Positions 1 through 7,309 of a DNA stretch of 64,000 nucleotides are shown here, one piece after another. Position 1 is the stretch's first letter, and each line of letters begins with the position of its first letter. Both the position numbers and the translations under genes were made by a program. Under the pieces are notes generated by a model, which was not told the DNA's origin, made no database searches, and saw only the letters and a program-made list of their open reading frames with translations. The DNA comes from JBFKQC01 sp041627895 (GTDB lineage: Bacteria > Pseudomonadota > Alphaproteobacteria > Rhodobacterales > Rhodobacteraceae): contig JBFKQC010000009.1 in NCBI GenBank assembly GCA_041627895.1, forward strand, positions 8,968-72,967, read 5' to 3'.

Positions 1-60
1 GCGGGGCGCCGCTCGTTCCGGGCCGGGGCCGGAACGTCGCCCCGCCCGCCGTCCCGGAAC
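1..60. repeat. REP-like palindromic element, copy 1
   Basis: The 19-bp core CGCCCCGCCCGCCGTCCCG lies at 38-56, directly after a hairpin (GTTCCGG at 15-21 pairing with CCGGAAC at 29-35). The identical core recurs at 2269-2287 and 11093-11111, each time preceded by a hairpin and placed at the 3' end of a gene. This copy follows the stop codon of the transglycosylase gene. It may extend beyond the left edge of the window. Confidence 0.6.
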
Positions 61-72
61 CGGGTCCCGACC

Positions 73-1266
73 CTAAAGCCGGTTCAGAAGCTCGCGCGTC
101 GGCCAGGCGTCGGCGGGCAGGCCGAGGCGCCTTTGTTCCGCCTGCACCGCGGCGCGGGTGCCGGCGCCGAGGATGCCGTCGATCCTGCCCACGTCGTGGC
201 CGCGCGCCGCGAGCTTCTGTTGCAGCGCCTTCATCTGGCCATCGGAAAGCGGCGCGTCGGGGTTGCCGGCGTCGTAGACCGGCGCGCCCTGCAGCCGCGT
301 GGCGAAATAGGCCGCCGTGGCGACGTAGACGAAGCTCTGGTTCCAGTCGAACAGCGTCTGGTAGTTCGGATAGGCCAGGAAGGCCGGGCCCTTGCGGCCC
401 ATCGGCAGCAGGATCGAGGCGCGCAGGTTCGCCCCCTCGAAGGCGCCGGAACGCGGCCGGACGCCGAGGCGCGCCCATTCGCCGACCGGCTTTGTCGTGT
501 GCAGCCCGGTATCCTCCCACGGCAGGTTCGCGGGCAGGACGACTTCCTGCATCCAGGGCTCATTCGGGCGCCAGCCGAAGCCGCGCAGCATGTTCGCGCC
601 GGAATAGAGCGCATCGGCCACCGAGCGCTCCAGGTCGACATGTCCGTCGCCGTCGCCGTCGAGTCCGCGTTCGAGGATGTCGCGGGGCAGCATCTGCACC
701 ATGCCGACCTCGCCGGCCCAGGCGCCCTGCATCGAGGTCGAGAAGTCGCCGCGCCGGAAAAGTTCGAGCGCCGCGAAGACCTGCGGCTGGAACAGGTCCG
801 GCCGGCGGCAGTCGTGGCTGAGCGTCATCAGCGTGTCGAGCGTGTTGAAGTCGCCCATGAAGGCGCCGAAATCGGTCTCGAAGGCCCAGAACGACAGCAG
901 GATGCCGCGCGGCACGCCGATCTGGCGCTCGATCGAGGAAAAGATCGCGTCGTACTTGCGGGCGCTCGAGCGGCCCTTGTCGAGCCGGTATTGTGCGATC
1001 AGCTTGCGCGAGAACGAGATGAAATCGGTCTTGAAGATGCCCTGGCGGCGGTCGGCGTTGATCGTGCGCTGCATGTGGTCGGCGGCGCCGAAGAACGGCC
1101 CGGTGACCGAGGCGGGATAGCCCTGGCGTTCGGCCTCTGCCTTCATCTTGGCGACGAAGCCCTGGAACGGGCCGCCGCATTGCACGTAGAGCTTGCGCTC
1201 GCCGCTGGCGGCGTGGGCCAAGTTGGCGGCCAGAAGGACCGCCGCCGTGATCGGGAAAATACGCAT
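73..1266 (-). CDS. Lytic murein transglycosylase, MltB family, with C-terminal peptidoglycan-binding domain
   Basis: Predicted periplasmic enzyme of 397 residues that cleaves the MurNAc-GlcNAc bond of peptidoglycan, giving 1,6-anhydro ends. The ATG at 1266 is chosen because it starts a clear signal peptide (residues 1-19, ending AHA); the frame stays open upstream but that stretch is Arg/Pro/Ser-rich and not protein-like. The SLT_2/MltB-type catalytic domain spans about residues 25-320, with the likely catalytic Glu130 in the segment FETDFG and the family motif GEVGMVQMLP further on. Residues about 340-397 form a PG_binding_1 repeat (ALQQKL ... DGILGAGT). No lipobox is visible, so it is probably soluble rather than lipid-anchored. 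It ends beside REP-like copy 1 and sits 46 bp from the end of cobD, transcribed in the same direction. Confidence 0.9.
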   Translation of the reverse strand: MRIFPITAAVLLAANLAHAASGERKLYVQCGGPFQGFVAKMKAEAERQGYPASVTGPFFGAADHMQRTINADRRQGIFKTDFISFSRKLIAQYRLDKGRSSARKYDAIFSSIERQIGVPRGILLSFWAFETDFGAFMGDFNTLDTLMTLSHDCRRPDLFQPQVFAALELFRRGDFSTSMQGAWAGEVGMVQMLPRDILERGLDGDGDGHVDLERSVADALYSGANMLRGFGWRPNEPWMQEVVLPANLPWEDTGLHTTKPVGEWARLGVRPRSGAFEGANLRASILLPMGRKGPAFLAYPNYQTLFDWNQSFVYVATAAYFATRLQGAPVYDAGNPDAPLSDGQMKALQQKLAARGHDVGRIDGILGAGTRAAVQAEQRRLGLPADAWPTRELLNRL

Positions 1267-1312
1267 GTCTGCCTCGTACCTGGTTCGCGCGGCGGAGATT
1301 AGCAGGCCCGGC

Positions 1313-2227
1313 TCACCAGACAACCGCGATGATCGCCGCGGCGAGGAGAACCGCCGCCCAGGCCCGCCAGAGCATGCCGGCGGCGGCGTCGATGTCGTCG
1401 GGTCCGGCGTCGCGGCGGCCGCCGGCGTGGACGAAGGGGAACTGGCGCAGCGCGCCGCCATAGCTGCGCGGGCCGGCGAGTGCCACGCCCAGCGCGCGGG
1501 CCATCGCCGCCTCGGGCCAGCCCGCATTGGGCGAGCGGTGCCGCGCCGCGTCGGCGCGGATCGCGGGCCAGTCGGCGAGGCCGCCGCATGCGAGCGCGAG
1601 GATCAGTGCGGTCAGGCGGGCGGGCAGCCAGTTCAGCAGGTCGTCGAACCGCGCCGCGGCCCAGCCGAAATCGCGATGCCGGTCGTCGAGATAGCCGATC
1701 ATGCTGTCGGCGGTGTTGGCCAGCTTGTAGACCAGGAGCCCCGGCAGCCCGAGAAGCAGAAACCAGAAGGCGGGCGCGACGACGCCGTCCGAGAGATTCT
1801 CGGCCGCGCTTTCGATCGCGGCGCGGGCGACGGCGGGACGGTCCATCGCGCCGGTATCGCGCCCGACGATCCGGGCGACGGCGGTGCGGCCGTCGGCGGT
1901 CGAGAGCCGCAGCGCCGCCGCCACGGCGCGGACATGGTCGGACAGGCTGCGCTGGGCGAGCAGGATCGCGGCGAGGACCAGCTCGATCAGCCAGCCGAAG
2001 GGCAGGGCGGCCAGCGCGAGGCCGAGCGCGGCGGCGCCGAGCGCGAGACCGGCGACGGCCAGCGTGCCCCTGAGGCGGCGCGCGGTGCCGCGGTTGAAGT
2101 GGCGGTCGGTCCAGGCGACGGCGCGGCCCATCAGCACGGCGGGGTGCGGCAGCCGGTCCCAGAGCCAGCGCGGCTCGCCCGTGGCGGCGTCGAGCAGCAG
2201 CGCTGCGGCGAGGATGTCCGCGGTCAT
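1313..2227 (-). CDS. cobD: Adenosylcobinamide-phosphate synthase CobD/CbiB
   Basis: Integral membrane protein of 304 residues that joins adenosylcobyric acid to the aminopropanol (phosphate) arm in cobalamin synthesis. The N-terminus (DAATGEP ... PHPAVLMGR) is the family signature, and several hydrophobic helices follow (about residues 55-85, 155-175, 205-220 and 280-304). The central stretch AIESAAENLSDGVVAPAFW is also typical of CbiB. Its start overlaps the last bases of cobC (2224-2227), so the two are translationally coupled. This makes biochemical sense, because CobC supplies the arm that CobD attaches. Confidence 0.93.
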   Translation of the reverse strand: MTADILAAALLLDAATGEPRWLWDRLPHPAVLMGRAVAWTDRHFNRGTARRLRGTLAVAGLALGAAALGLALAALPFGWLIELVLAAILLAQRSLSDHVRAVAAALRLSTADGRTAVARIVGRDTGAMDRPAVARAAIESAAENLSDGVVAPAFWFLLLGLPGLLVYKLANTADSMIGYLDDRHRDFGWAAARFDDLLNWLPARLTALILALACGGLADWPAIRADAARHRSPNAGWPEAAMARALGVALAGPRSYGGALRQFPFVHAGGRRDAGPDDIDAAAGMLWRAWAAVLLAAAIIAVVW

Positions 2228-3231
2228 GCCGCCGGACCGGCGCTCGGTCCGGGCTGCGCCCGGACCATCGCCCCGCCCGCCGTCCCGCCGAGCGCGGATT
2301 CAAGTTGCGCCCAGCGGTCGGGATGCGGCAGGCCGAGGCGCAGCCAGGTCCCCGAATAGGGAAAGATCCGGCTCCAGACGCGGTGCCGCGCGAGCCCGGT
2401 CTGCCAGGCGGCGGCATCGTCGACCCGGTAGAGGCGGAACAGCGTCGTGCCGCCCGCGACCCGCGCGCCCGCCGCGGTCATCAGCCGGTCCAGCCGGTCG
2501 GCTTCGGCGGCCAGCCGCCCGCGGGTGGTCGCGGCCCAGGTGCCGTCTTCGAGCGCCCGGGCGCCGATCTCCAGTGCCGGTCCGCTGACCGGCCAGGGGC
2601 CGAGCGCCGCGGCGAGGCGGGCCACCAGGGCCGGGTCGCCGATCGCGAAGCCGAGGCGCAGGCCGGCCAGCCCCCAGAACTTGCCGAAGCTTTTCAGGAT
2701 CAGCGCCCCTGGGCGCGTCGCCAGCGCGATGCGGCTGTCGCCGGGATCGGTGTCGGCGAAGCTTTCGTCGATCACCAGCAGCCGGGGATCGCCGTCGCGC
2801 AGCGCGGCCTCGGGCCAGCGCCGGCCGTCGGGGTTGTTCGGGTGCACGGCGACACGCGCGTCGGTGCCGCCGACCTGCCAGCCGGCGGCGGCGAAGGCGG
2901 CGGCGTGCTCGTTGTAGGTCGGTTCCGCGATCTCGACGCCGCCGGGCGGCAGCAGCGCGGGAAGGCGCGCGATCAGCGCCGAGGCGCCGGGTGCGGCCAA
3001 CACCGCCGCCGCATCGGGAACCCGCCAGAACCGCCGCGCGGCGGTCTCGATACGCGCGGTGGCGGCGGTATCGGGCAGCGAAGCCCAGGCGCCGGGCGGC
3101 AGGTCGGCGGCCGGGTAGGGCACCGGGTTAATCCCGGTCGAGAGGTCGAGCCAGTCGCCCCGCGTGCCGCCATGGCGGGCGACGGCCGCGTCGAGCCCGC
3201 CGCCGTGGTCGCGCGGCGCCGGGTTGCTCAT
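2224..3231 (-). CDS. cobC: Threonine-phosphate decarboxylase CobC (PLP-dependent)
   Basis: Class I/II aminotransferase-fold enzyme of 335 residues that makes (R)-1-amino-2-propanol phosphate from L-threonine phosphate for the cobalamin nucleotide loop. The ATG at 3231 fits the family start (RDHGG ... LDLSTGINPVPYP); the frame extends upstream but that part is not protein-like. The PLP lysine is probably Lys184 in SFGKFWGLAGLRLGF. The last residues (about GGTAGGAMVRAQPGPSAGPAA) are encoded by REP-like copy 2 and look like an added tail rather than part of the fold. The start overlaps the stop of the DUF1636 gene by ATGA, and the stop overlaps the start of cobD. Confidence 0.92.
   Translation of the reverse strand: MSNPAPRDHGGGLDAAVARHGGTRGDWLDLSTGINPVPYPAADLPPGAWASLPDTAATARIETAARRFWRVPDAAAVLAAPGASALIARLPALLPPGGVEIAEPTYNEHAAAFAAAGWQVGGTDARVAVHPNNPDGRRWPEAALRDGDPRLLVIDESFADTDPGDSRIALATRPGALILKSFGKFWGLAGLRLGFAIGDPALVARLAAALGPWPVSGPALEIGARALEDGTWAATTRGRLAAEADRLDRLMTAAGARVAGGTTLFRLYRVDDAAAWQTGLARHRVWSRIFPYSGTWLRLGLPHPDRWAQLESALGGTAGGAMVRAQPGPSAGPAA
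2240..2295. repeat. REP-like palindromic element, copy 2, inside the 3' end of cobC
   Basis: This copy shows the fullest structure. An outer inverted repeat (GCGCTCGG at 2240-2247 with CCGAGCGC at 2288-2295) encloses a tight hairpin (GGTCCGGG at 2246-2253 with CCCGGACC at 2259-2266, 5-base loop) and the 19-bp core at 2269-2287. It lies in frame within the cobC coding sequence and supplies its C-terminal tail. Confidence 0.65.
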
Positions 3232-3605
3232 TCCGGGGGCAGCGGCGGGTGGCGGGTCACGAAGTGGCCCTTCACGCCCTCGGGCCATTGCCGGTAGGGC
3301 ACCTGGCCGGTCTCGCTGGCAGCATGCAGTTCGGCATAGCCGACGATCGCCTCGGCGGCCTCGGCCCCGGGAACGAACCCGCCGAGCGTATAGGCCAGCT
3401 TGCCGGCAGCCTGGATCGCGACGTTGCAGCCCTTGCCGCAGCCCATCAGGCAAGCCTGCCGCCTGGTGCGGACAGCGCCGCCGCCGCTGCCGTTCACCCG
3501 CGCCTCGATCGCTGCCGCCAGCCGCTCGCCGTCGGTCAGCCCCGCGGCGCCGGCCTCCCAGCCCTCACGCTTGCAGGTGTCGCAGATCGTGATCCAGGTC
3601 GTCAT
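3228..3605 (-). CDS. DUF1636 cysteine-rich (probable metal or Fe-S binding) protein
   Basis: Small 125-residue protein with five conserved-looking cysteines: Cys8 and Cys11 (ICDTCKR) and Cys52, Cys56 and Cys60 (ACLMGCGKGC). This arrangement resembles thioredoxin-like [2Fe-2S] ferredoxin domains, and DUF1636 proteins are often found beside cobalamin genes; the exact role is unknown. It is first in a minus-strand set with cobC and cobD: its TGA overlaps the cobC ATG (ATGA). Its promoter must lie in 3606-3783, a region shared with the divergent receiver gene and containing TTAAC motifs. A function in cobalt or Fe-S handling is an inference from the context only. Confidence 0.85.
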   Translation of the reverse strand: MTTWITICDTCKREGWEAGAAGLTDGERLAAAIEARVNGSGGGAVRTRRQACLMGCGKGCNVAIQAAGKLAYTLGGFVPGAEAAEAIVGYAELHAASETGQVPYRQWPEGVKGHFVTRHPPLPPE

Positions 3606-3669
3606 CGGCCCTCCGGCGTTCCGGCGCCCATCAACCGCATTCGCCGGCCATGCGCAAGATACCGCCGGA

Positions 3670-3684
3670 TTAACGAAATGTTAC
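3670..3684 (+). promoter_or_regulatory. CtrA-like box (TTAA-N7-TTAC)
   Basis: TTAA at 3670-3673 and TTAC at 3681-3684 are separated by 7 bases, one mismatch from the alphaproteobacterial CtrA consensus TTAA-N7-TTAA. A further TTAAC lies at 3692-3696. The site is in the divergent promoter region of the DUF1636 gene and the receiver gene, about 100 bp before the latter. This is motif matching only. Confidence 0.4.
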
Positions 3685-3783
3685 GCGCGCGTTAACGACC
3701 TATTAGGGATTTCGCCGAATGCTGGGCTCCAAGGGGAAATTTTTGCCGGAGCCAGCGGGGTGGATCCGGACCCGGAGGCAAAA

Positions 3784-4146
3784 TTGAGAGTGCTGATCGT
3801 CGAAAGCAAGCCAGAGCTTTCCTGGCTCTGGGCCGGCTATCTGGAGCGTCAGGGCGCCGAGGTGCTTTGCGCCGAGGGCGAGGCCACGGCAATCGAGATC
3901 CTGCAAGATGCGGCGGTCGACATCCTCGTGCTCGACCTGGTGCTGGAGGATGGCAGCGCGTTCGCGGTGGCCGATTTCGCCAGCTATGCGCAGCCCGCGG
4001 CGCGGGTGATATTCGTCACCAATACATCGTTCTTCTCGGACGGCTCGATCTTCCAGCATATCCCGAATGCCTGCGCCTTCCTGCCCTCGGCCACCGCGCC
4101 CGAGGACCTGGCGGCGGTGGTGGACTATTACGGCGTGGCGCAGTAG
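3784..4146 (+). CDS. Stand-alone receiver-like protein (atypical response regulator)
   Basis: About 120 residues with a CheY-like fold pattern: strand LRVLIVES, phospho-acceptor candidate in DILVLDLVL, and the Thr/Ser switch strand RVIFVTNTS. The first acidic pair is reduced to a Glu (VES), and the invariant Lys of the last strand is not seen in its expected place (CAFLPSA), so phosphorylation chemistry may be altered. No output domain follows. The TTG at 3784 is chosen because GGAGG sits at 3774-3778, 5 bases upstream, and translation begins just before the first strand; a GTG at 3760 is an alternative that adds 8 residues. A CtrA-like box lies upstream. The gene stands alone, so its partner is not evident. 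Confidence 0.75.
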   Translation: MRVLIVESKPELSWLWAGYLERQGAEVLCAEGEATAIEILQDAAVDILVLDLVLEDGSAFAVADFASYAQPAARVIFVTNTSFFSDGSIFQHIPNACAFLPSATAPEDLAAVVDYYGVAQ

Positions 4147-4182
4147 CGCCGCTTCGCCGGATCGGCTTTGCTGGAAATTGCG

Positions 4183-5157
4183 CTAGCCGCGCCCGTGCGG
4201 CGCGGTCCAGTCCAGCACCGGGCCGATCGGGACGATCCGGTGCGGATTGATCGATTCGTGGCTGTAGTGGTAGTGGCGCACGACGTGGTCGAGGCGCAGG
4301 GTCGGGGCAATGCCGGGCCACTGGTAAAGCTCGCGGGTGTAGGCCCAGAGGTTGGGGTAGTCGACGATCCGACGCCGGTTGCACTTGAAGTGCGCATGAT
4401 AGACGCTGTCGAACCGCGCCAGCGTCGGGTATAGCCGCCAGTCGGCTTCGGTGATGCGGTCGCCCATCAGGTAGCGGTTCTTCGACAGCCGGTCTTCCAG
4501 CCAGTCGAGCGTGTCGAACAGCGGGTAGACCGCGGCCTCGTAATGGTCCTGCGTCTGGGCGAAGCCGGATTTGTAGACGCCGTTGTTCAGCGTGTCGTAG
4601 ATCCGGTCGTTCACAGGCGCGATGGCGTCGCGCATCGGTTCGGGCCAGTAATCGTCGGTGTTGCCGGTGATGCCGTCGAAGGCCGAGTTGAACATCCGGA
4701 TGATTTCGGACGATTCGTTCGAGACGATGGTCTCGCGCGCCCGGTCCCAGAGGATCGGCACGGTGACGCGGCCGGTAACCCGCGGATCGGCCCGGGTGTA
4801 GACCTGGTGCGCGAAGTCGAAGCCGTAAAGCGTGTCGCCCGTGGCGCCGGGAAACCCGGTGTCGAACGTCCAGCCGTCATCCAGCATGTCCGGGTGCACC
4901 ACCGAGACCGAGATGTGATCGGCAAGCCCCTTGAGCACGCGGAAGATCAGCGTGCGGTGCGCCCAGGGGCAGGCATGCGAGACATAGAGGTGATAGCGGC
5001 CGGATTCGGCCGCGAACCCGCCCTCGCCGCTTGGCCCGGGCGCGCCGTCGGGCGTGATCCAGTTGCGGAACCCGGCGGTCGAGCGCACGAACGCGCCGTC
5101 GGTCGCCAGTGTGCCCAGCGACTGGACCTGCCATTTCCCGTTGACGAGTTGTCCCAT
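4183..5157 (-). CDS. Glutathionyl-hydroquinone reductase (omega/Xi-class glutathione transferase, YqjG/ECM4 family)
   Basis: Cytosolic enzyme of 324 residues that removes glutathione from glutathionyl-hydroquinones. The catalytic Cys63 is in the family motif CPWAHR, inside an N-terminal thioredoxin-like domain (to about residue 165). The C-terminal helical GST domain contains KNRYLMGDRITEADWRLYPT, the usual GST-C signature. The ATG at 5157 is preferred over one 10 codons upstream because GGAGG lies a few bases before it and the family starts MG-L--G-W. It is monocistronic, divergent from cbiX and convergent with the receiver gene. Confidence 0.93.
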   Translation of the reverse strand: MGQLVNGKWQVQSLGTLATDGAFVRSTAGFRNWITPDGAPGPSGEGGFAAESGRYHLYVSHACPWAHRTLIFRVLKGLADHISVSVVHPDMLDDGWTFDTGFPGATGDTLYGFDFAHQVYTRADPRVTGRVTVPILWDRARETIVSNESSEIIRMFNSAFDGITGNTDDYWPEPMRDAIAPVNDRIYDTLNNGVYKSGFAQTQDHYEAAVYPLFDTLDWLEDRLSKNRYLMGDRITEADWRLYPTLARFDSVYHAHFKCNRRRIVDYPNLWAYTRELYQWPGIAPTLRLDHVVRHYHYSHESINPHRIVPIGPVLDWTAPHGRG

Positions 5158-5458
5158 CGGCGGCCTCCATCCGGTGCTGCGGTTCACCTAGTCCGGGTGC
5201 GGGCCGAGGCCAAGGCTTGCCGGCGCGCAAGACGCCCTGCACCGGCGCACAGGTCGGATTCGCGGTCCGGCGCGCCGCGAATCCGTTTGCGCCCGCCGGG
5301 ACCCGTGCCTATACGCGGGCCCAGACGAAGCCCCGGCAGGGGCCGGAACGGAGCGCCGCGCGCGGCCGACCCAAGCAGGGGGCAGGGCGCGGCATCGTCT
5401 GGGCCGCGGCGAGCGGCCCGTTGCGGCCCGCGTCGGCAAGGATGGATGGACCGCGAAG
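5158..5458. other. Divergent intergenic region between the hydroquinone reductase gene and cbiX
   Basis: About 300 very GC-rich bases that must hold the promoters of both genes. I looked for a cobalamin riboswitch (B12 box and its upstream stems) ahead of cbiX and found no convincing match. No clear -35/-10 pair is evident. Confidence 0.5.
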
Positions 5459-6571
5459 ATGACCAGGACAGGCGTGATGATCTGCGGCCACGGCTCGCGC
5501 AGCCAGGCGGCGGTGGACGAATTCCGGGTGCTGGCGCAGAAACTGCCCGCCTACCTGCCGGCCGACTGGGTCACGGATTACGGCTATCTGGAATTCGCCA
5601 ACCCGGTGATCCGCGACGGGCTGGACCGGCTGCGCGAGGCCGGCTGCGAGCGGATCCTGGCGGTGCCGGGAATGCTGTTCGCCGCGATGCACGCCAAGAA
5701 CGACATCCCCACGGTGCTGAACACCTATGCCGCGCGGCACGGGATCGACGTGCGCTATGGCCGCGAACTTGGCGTCGATCCGAAGATGATCGCCGCCGCC
5801 GGCGCGCGGGTGCAGCAGGCGGTCGACCGCGCCAATGCCGAGCAGGGCGAGGTGCCGCTGACCGAGACCTGCCTGGTGGTGATCGGCCGCGGCGCGTCCG
5901 ATCCCGACGCCAACGCCAATGTCGCCAAGGTCGCGCGGATGCTTTGGGAGGGGATGGGTTTCGGCTGGTGCGAGACGGGCTATTCCGGCGTCACCTTCCC
6001 GCTGGTCGAGCCGTGCCTCGACCATGTGGCGCGGCTTGGCTACCGCCGGGTGATCGTGTTCCCGTACTTCCTGTTCACCGGCATCCTGATCGACCGGATC
6101 TACGGCTTCACCGACCGCGTCGCCGCGGCGCATCCGGAGATCCAGTTCGTCAAGGCCGGGTATCTCAACGACCATCCGAGGGTGCTGGAGACTTTCGCGG
6201 AACGCGTGATCGAGCAGGTGGGCGAGGTGCCGCCGCCGAACTGCGCGATGTGCAAGTACCGTACGCAGGTTCTGGGCTTCGAGGCCGAGGTCGGCGCGGT
6301 GCAGGAAAGCCATCACCATCACGTCGAGGGCCAGGGCGCCAGCGCGCCGGGGTCCAACGTGGCCGACTGCGCGCTTTGCGAGGATTTCTGCACCGGGCTG
6401 TGCCGGCTCGAGGCGCAGGACCGCCACCACGACCATCACCATGGCCACGACCATCACCATCACCATCACGACCACGACCACGACCACGATCATCACCACC
6501 ACCACCACGCGCCCTATCCCCATGCAGACCACCCGCTGGGGCCGGAAAGCGCGCGCAAGGCCCGTGCCTAG
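5459..6571 (+). CDS. cbiX: Sirohydrochlorin cobaltochelatase CbiX, long form with Cys motifs and a histidine-rich tail
   Basis: Chelatase of 370 residues predicted to insert cobalt into sirohydrochlorin or a related precorrin. Two CbiX half-domains fill about residues 1-250, starting with ICGHGSR (candidate metal His11) and including the segment GRGASDPDANAN. The C-terminal third carries a CAMC motif (Cys262, Cys265) and four more cysteines (304, 307, 311, 315) of the type that hold an Fe-S cluster in long CbiX proteins. A His4 run (about residues 282-285) and a tail with 23 histidines (about residues 321-358) follow, probably storing or presenting Co2+. It is the first gene of the plus-strand cob operon, 108 bp before cobH. 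Confidence 0.93.
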   Translation: MTRTGVMICGHGSRSQAAVDEFRVLAQKLPAYLPADWVTDYGYLEFANPVIRDGLDRLREAGCERILAVPGMLFAAMHAKNDIPTVLNTYAARHGIDVRYGRELGVDPKMIAAAGARVQQAVDRANAEQGEVPLTETCLVVIGRGASDPDANANVAKVARMLWEGMGFGWCETGYSGVTFPLVEPCLDHVARLGYRRVIVFPYFLFTGILIDRIYGFTDRVAAAHPEIQFVKAGYLNDHPRVLETFAERVIEQVGEVPPPNCAMCKYRTQVLGFEAEVGAVQESHHHHVEGQGASAPGSNVADCALCEDFCTGLCRLEAQDRHHDHHHGHDHHHHHHDHDHDHDHHHHHHAPYPHADHPLGPESARKARA

Positions 6572-6679
6572 GCCGGCCCCGGCCCCAGCGCCCCGCCGTG
6601 ACGGAGGCGGGTGTGCGGCGCGGCGCGGTCCGTGCCGCTTCGCGGGCTTGTCCGGACGCGGGCCGGGGGCGCGGTGACG

Positions 6680-7309
6680 ATGCGCCCCTACCTGAAGGAC
6701 CCGGCGGCGATCTATGCCGAAAGCTTCGCCACCGTGCGGCGCGAGGCGCGGCTTGACCGGTTCGACCCGGTGATGGCCGAGGTCGCGGCCAGGGTGGTCC
6801 ATGCCTGCGGCATGGTCGAGGTGGCGGACCGGCTGGCCTTTTCGCCCGATCTCGGCGAGGCCGCCCGCAAGGCGCTGGCGGACGGTGCGCCGGTGCTCTG
6901 CGATTGCGAGATGGTCGCGGCCGGGATCATCCGCCGGCGCCTGTCCGCGGGGAACGAGGTGATCGTCACGCTGAACCGTCCCGACGTGCCGGCGCTGGCC
7001 GGCAGGCTGGGGACCACGCGCTCGGCCGCCGCGGTTGAGTTCTGGCGCGACCGGGTCGCGGGTGCCGTCGTGGCGATCGGCAACGCGCCGACGGCGCTGT
7101 TTCATCTGCTCGAGCGGCTTGACGAGGGCTGGGCGCCCCCGGCGGCGATCCTCGGCTTTCCAGTGGGATTCGTCGGCGCGGCGGAATCCAAGGCCGAATT
7201 GGCAGCGAACCCGCGCGGCGCTGCGTTCCTGACGCTTCGCGGCCGGCGCGGCGGCTCGGCGATGGCCTCGGCCGCGGTGAACGCGCTGGCGGGGGGCGGC
7301 GACGGATGA
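6680..7309 (+). CDS. cobH: Precorrin-8X methylmutase CobH/CbiC
   Basis: Enzyme of 209 residues that moves the C-11 methyl group to C-12, turning precorrin-8X into hydrogenobyrinate. Family landmarks are the N-terminal KDPAAIYAESFATVR, the histidine-containing VVHACGMVEVADRL and the C-terminal GFPVGFVGAAESK. The ATG at 6680 gives the usual family length; a GTG two codons earlier is possible. Its stop overlaps the start of cobL (ATGA at 7306-7309). Confidence 0.95.
   Translation: MRPYLKDPAAIYAESFATVRREARLDRFDPVMAEVAARVVHACGMVEVADRLAFSPDLGEAARKALADGAPVLCDCEMVAAGIIRRRLSAGNEVIVTLNRPDVPALAGRLGTTRSAAAVEFWRDRVAGAVVAIGNAPTALFHLLERLDEGWAPPAAILGFPVGFVGAAESKAELAANPRGAAFLTLRGRRGGSAMASAAVNALAGGGDG

Noticed and set aside
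5188..5458. Possible cobalamin riboswitch ahead of the cbiX operon
   Set aside because: I found neither a convincing B12 box nor the flanking conserved stems; only GC-rich hairpins of no specific pattern.
5309..7105. Long minus-strand frame opposite cbiX and cobH with a Val/Met-rich run
   Set aside because: It is the antisense shadow of the His-rich CbiX tail; it has no ribosome-binding site and covers recognised genes.
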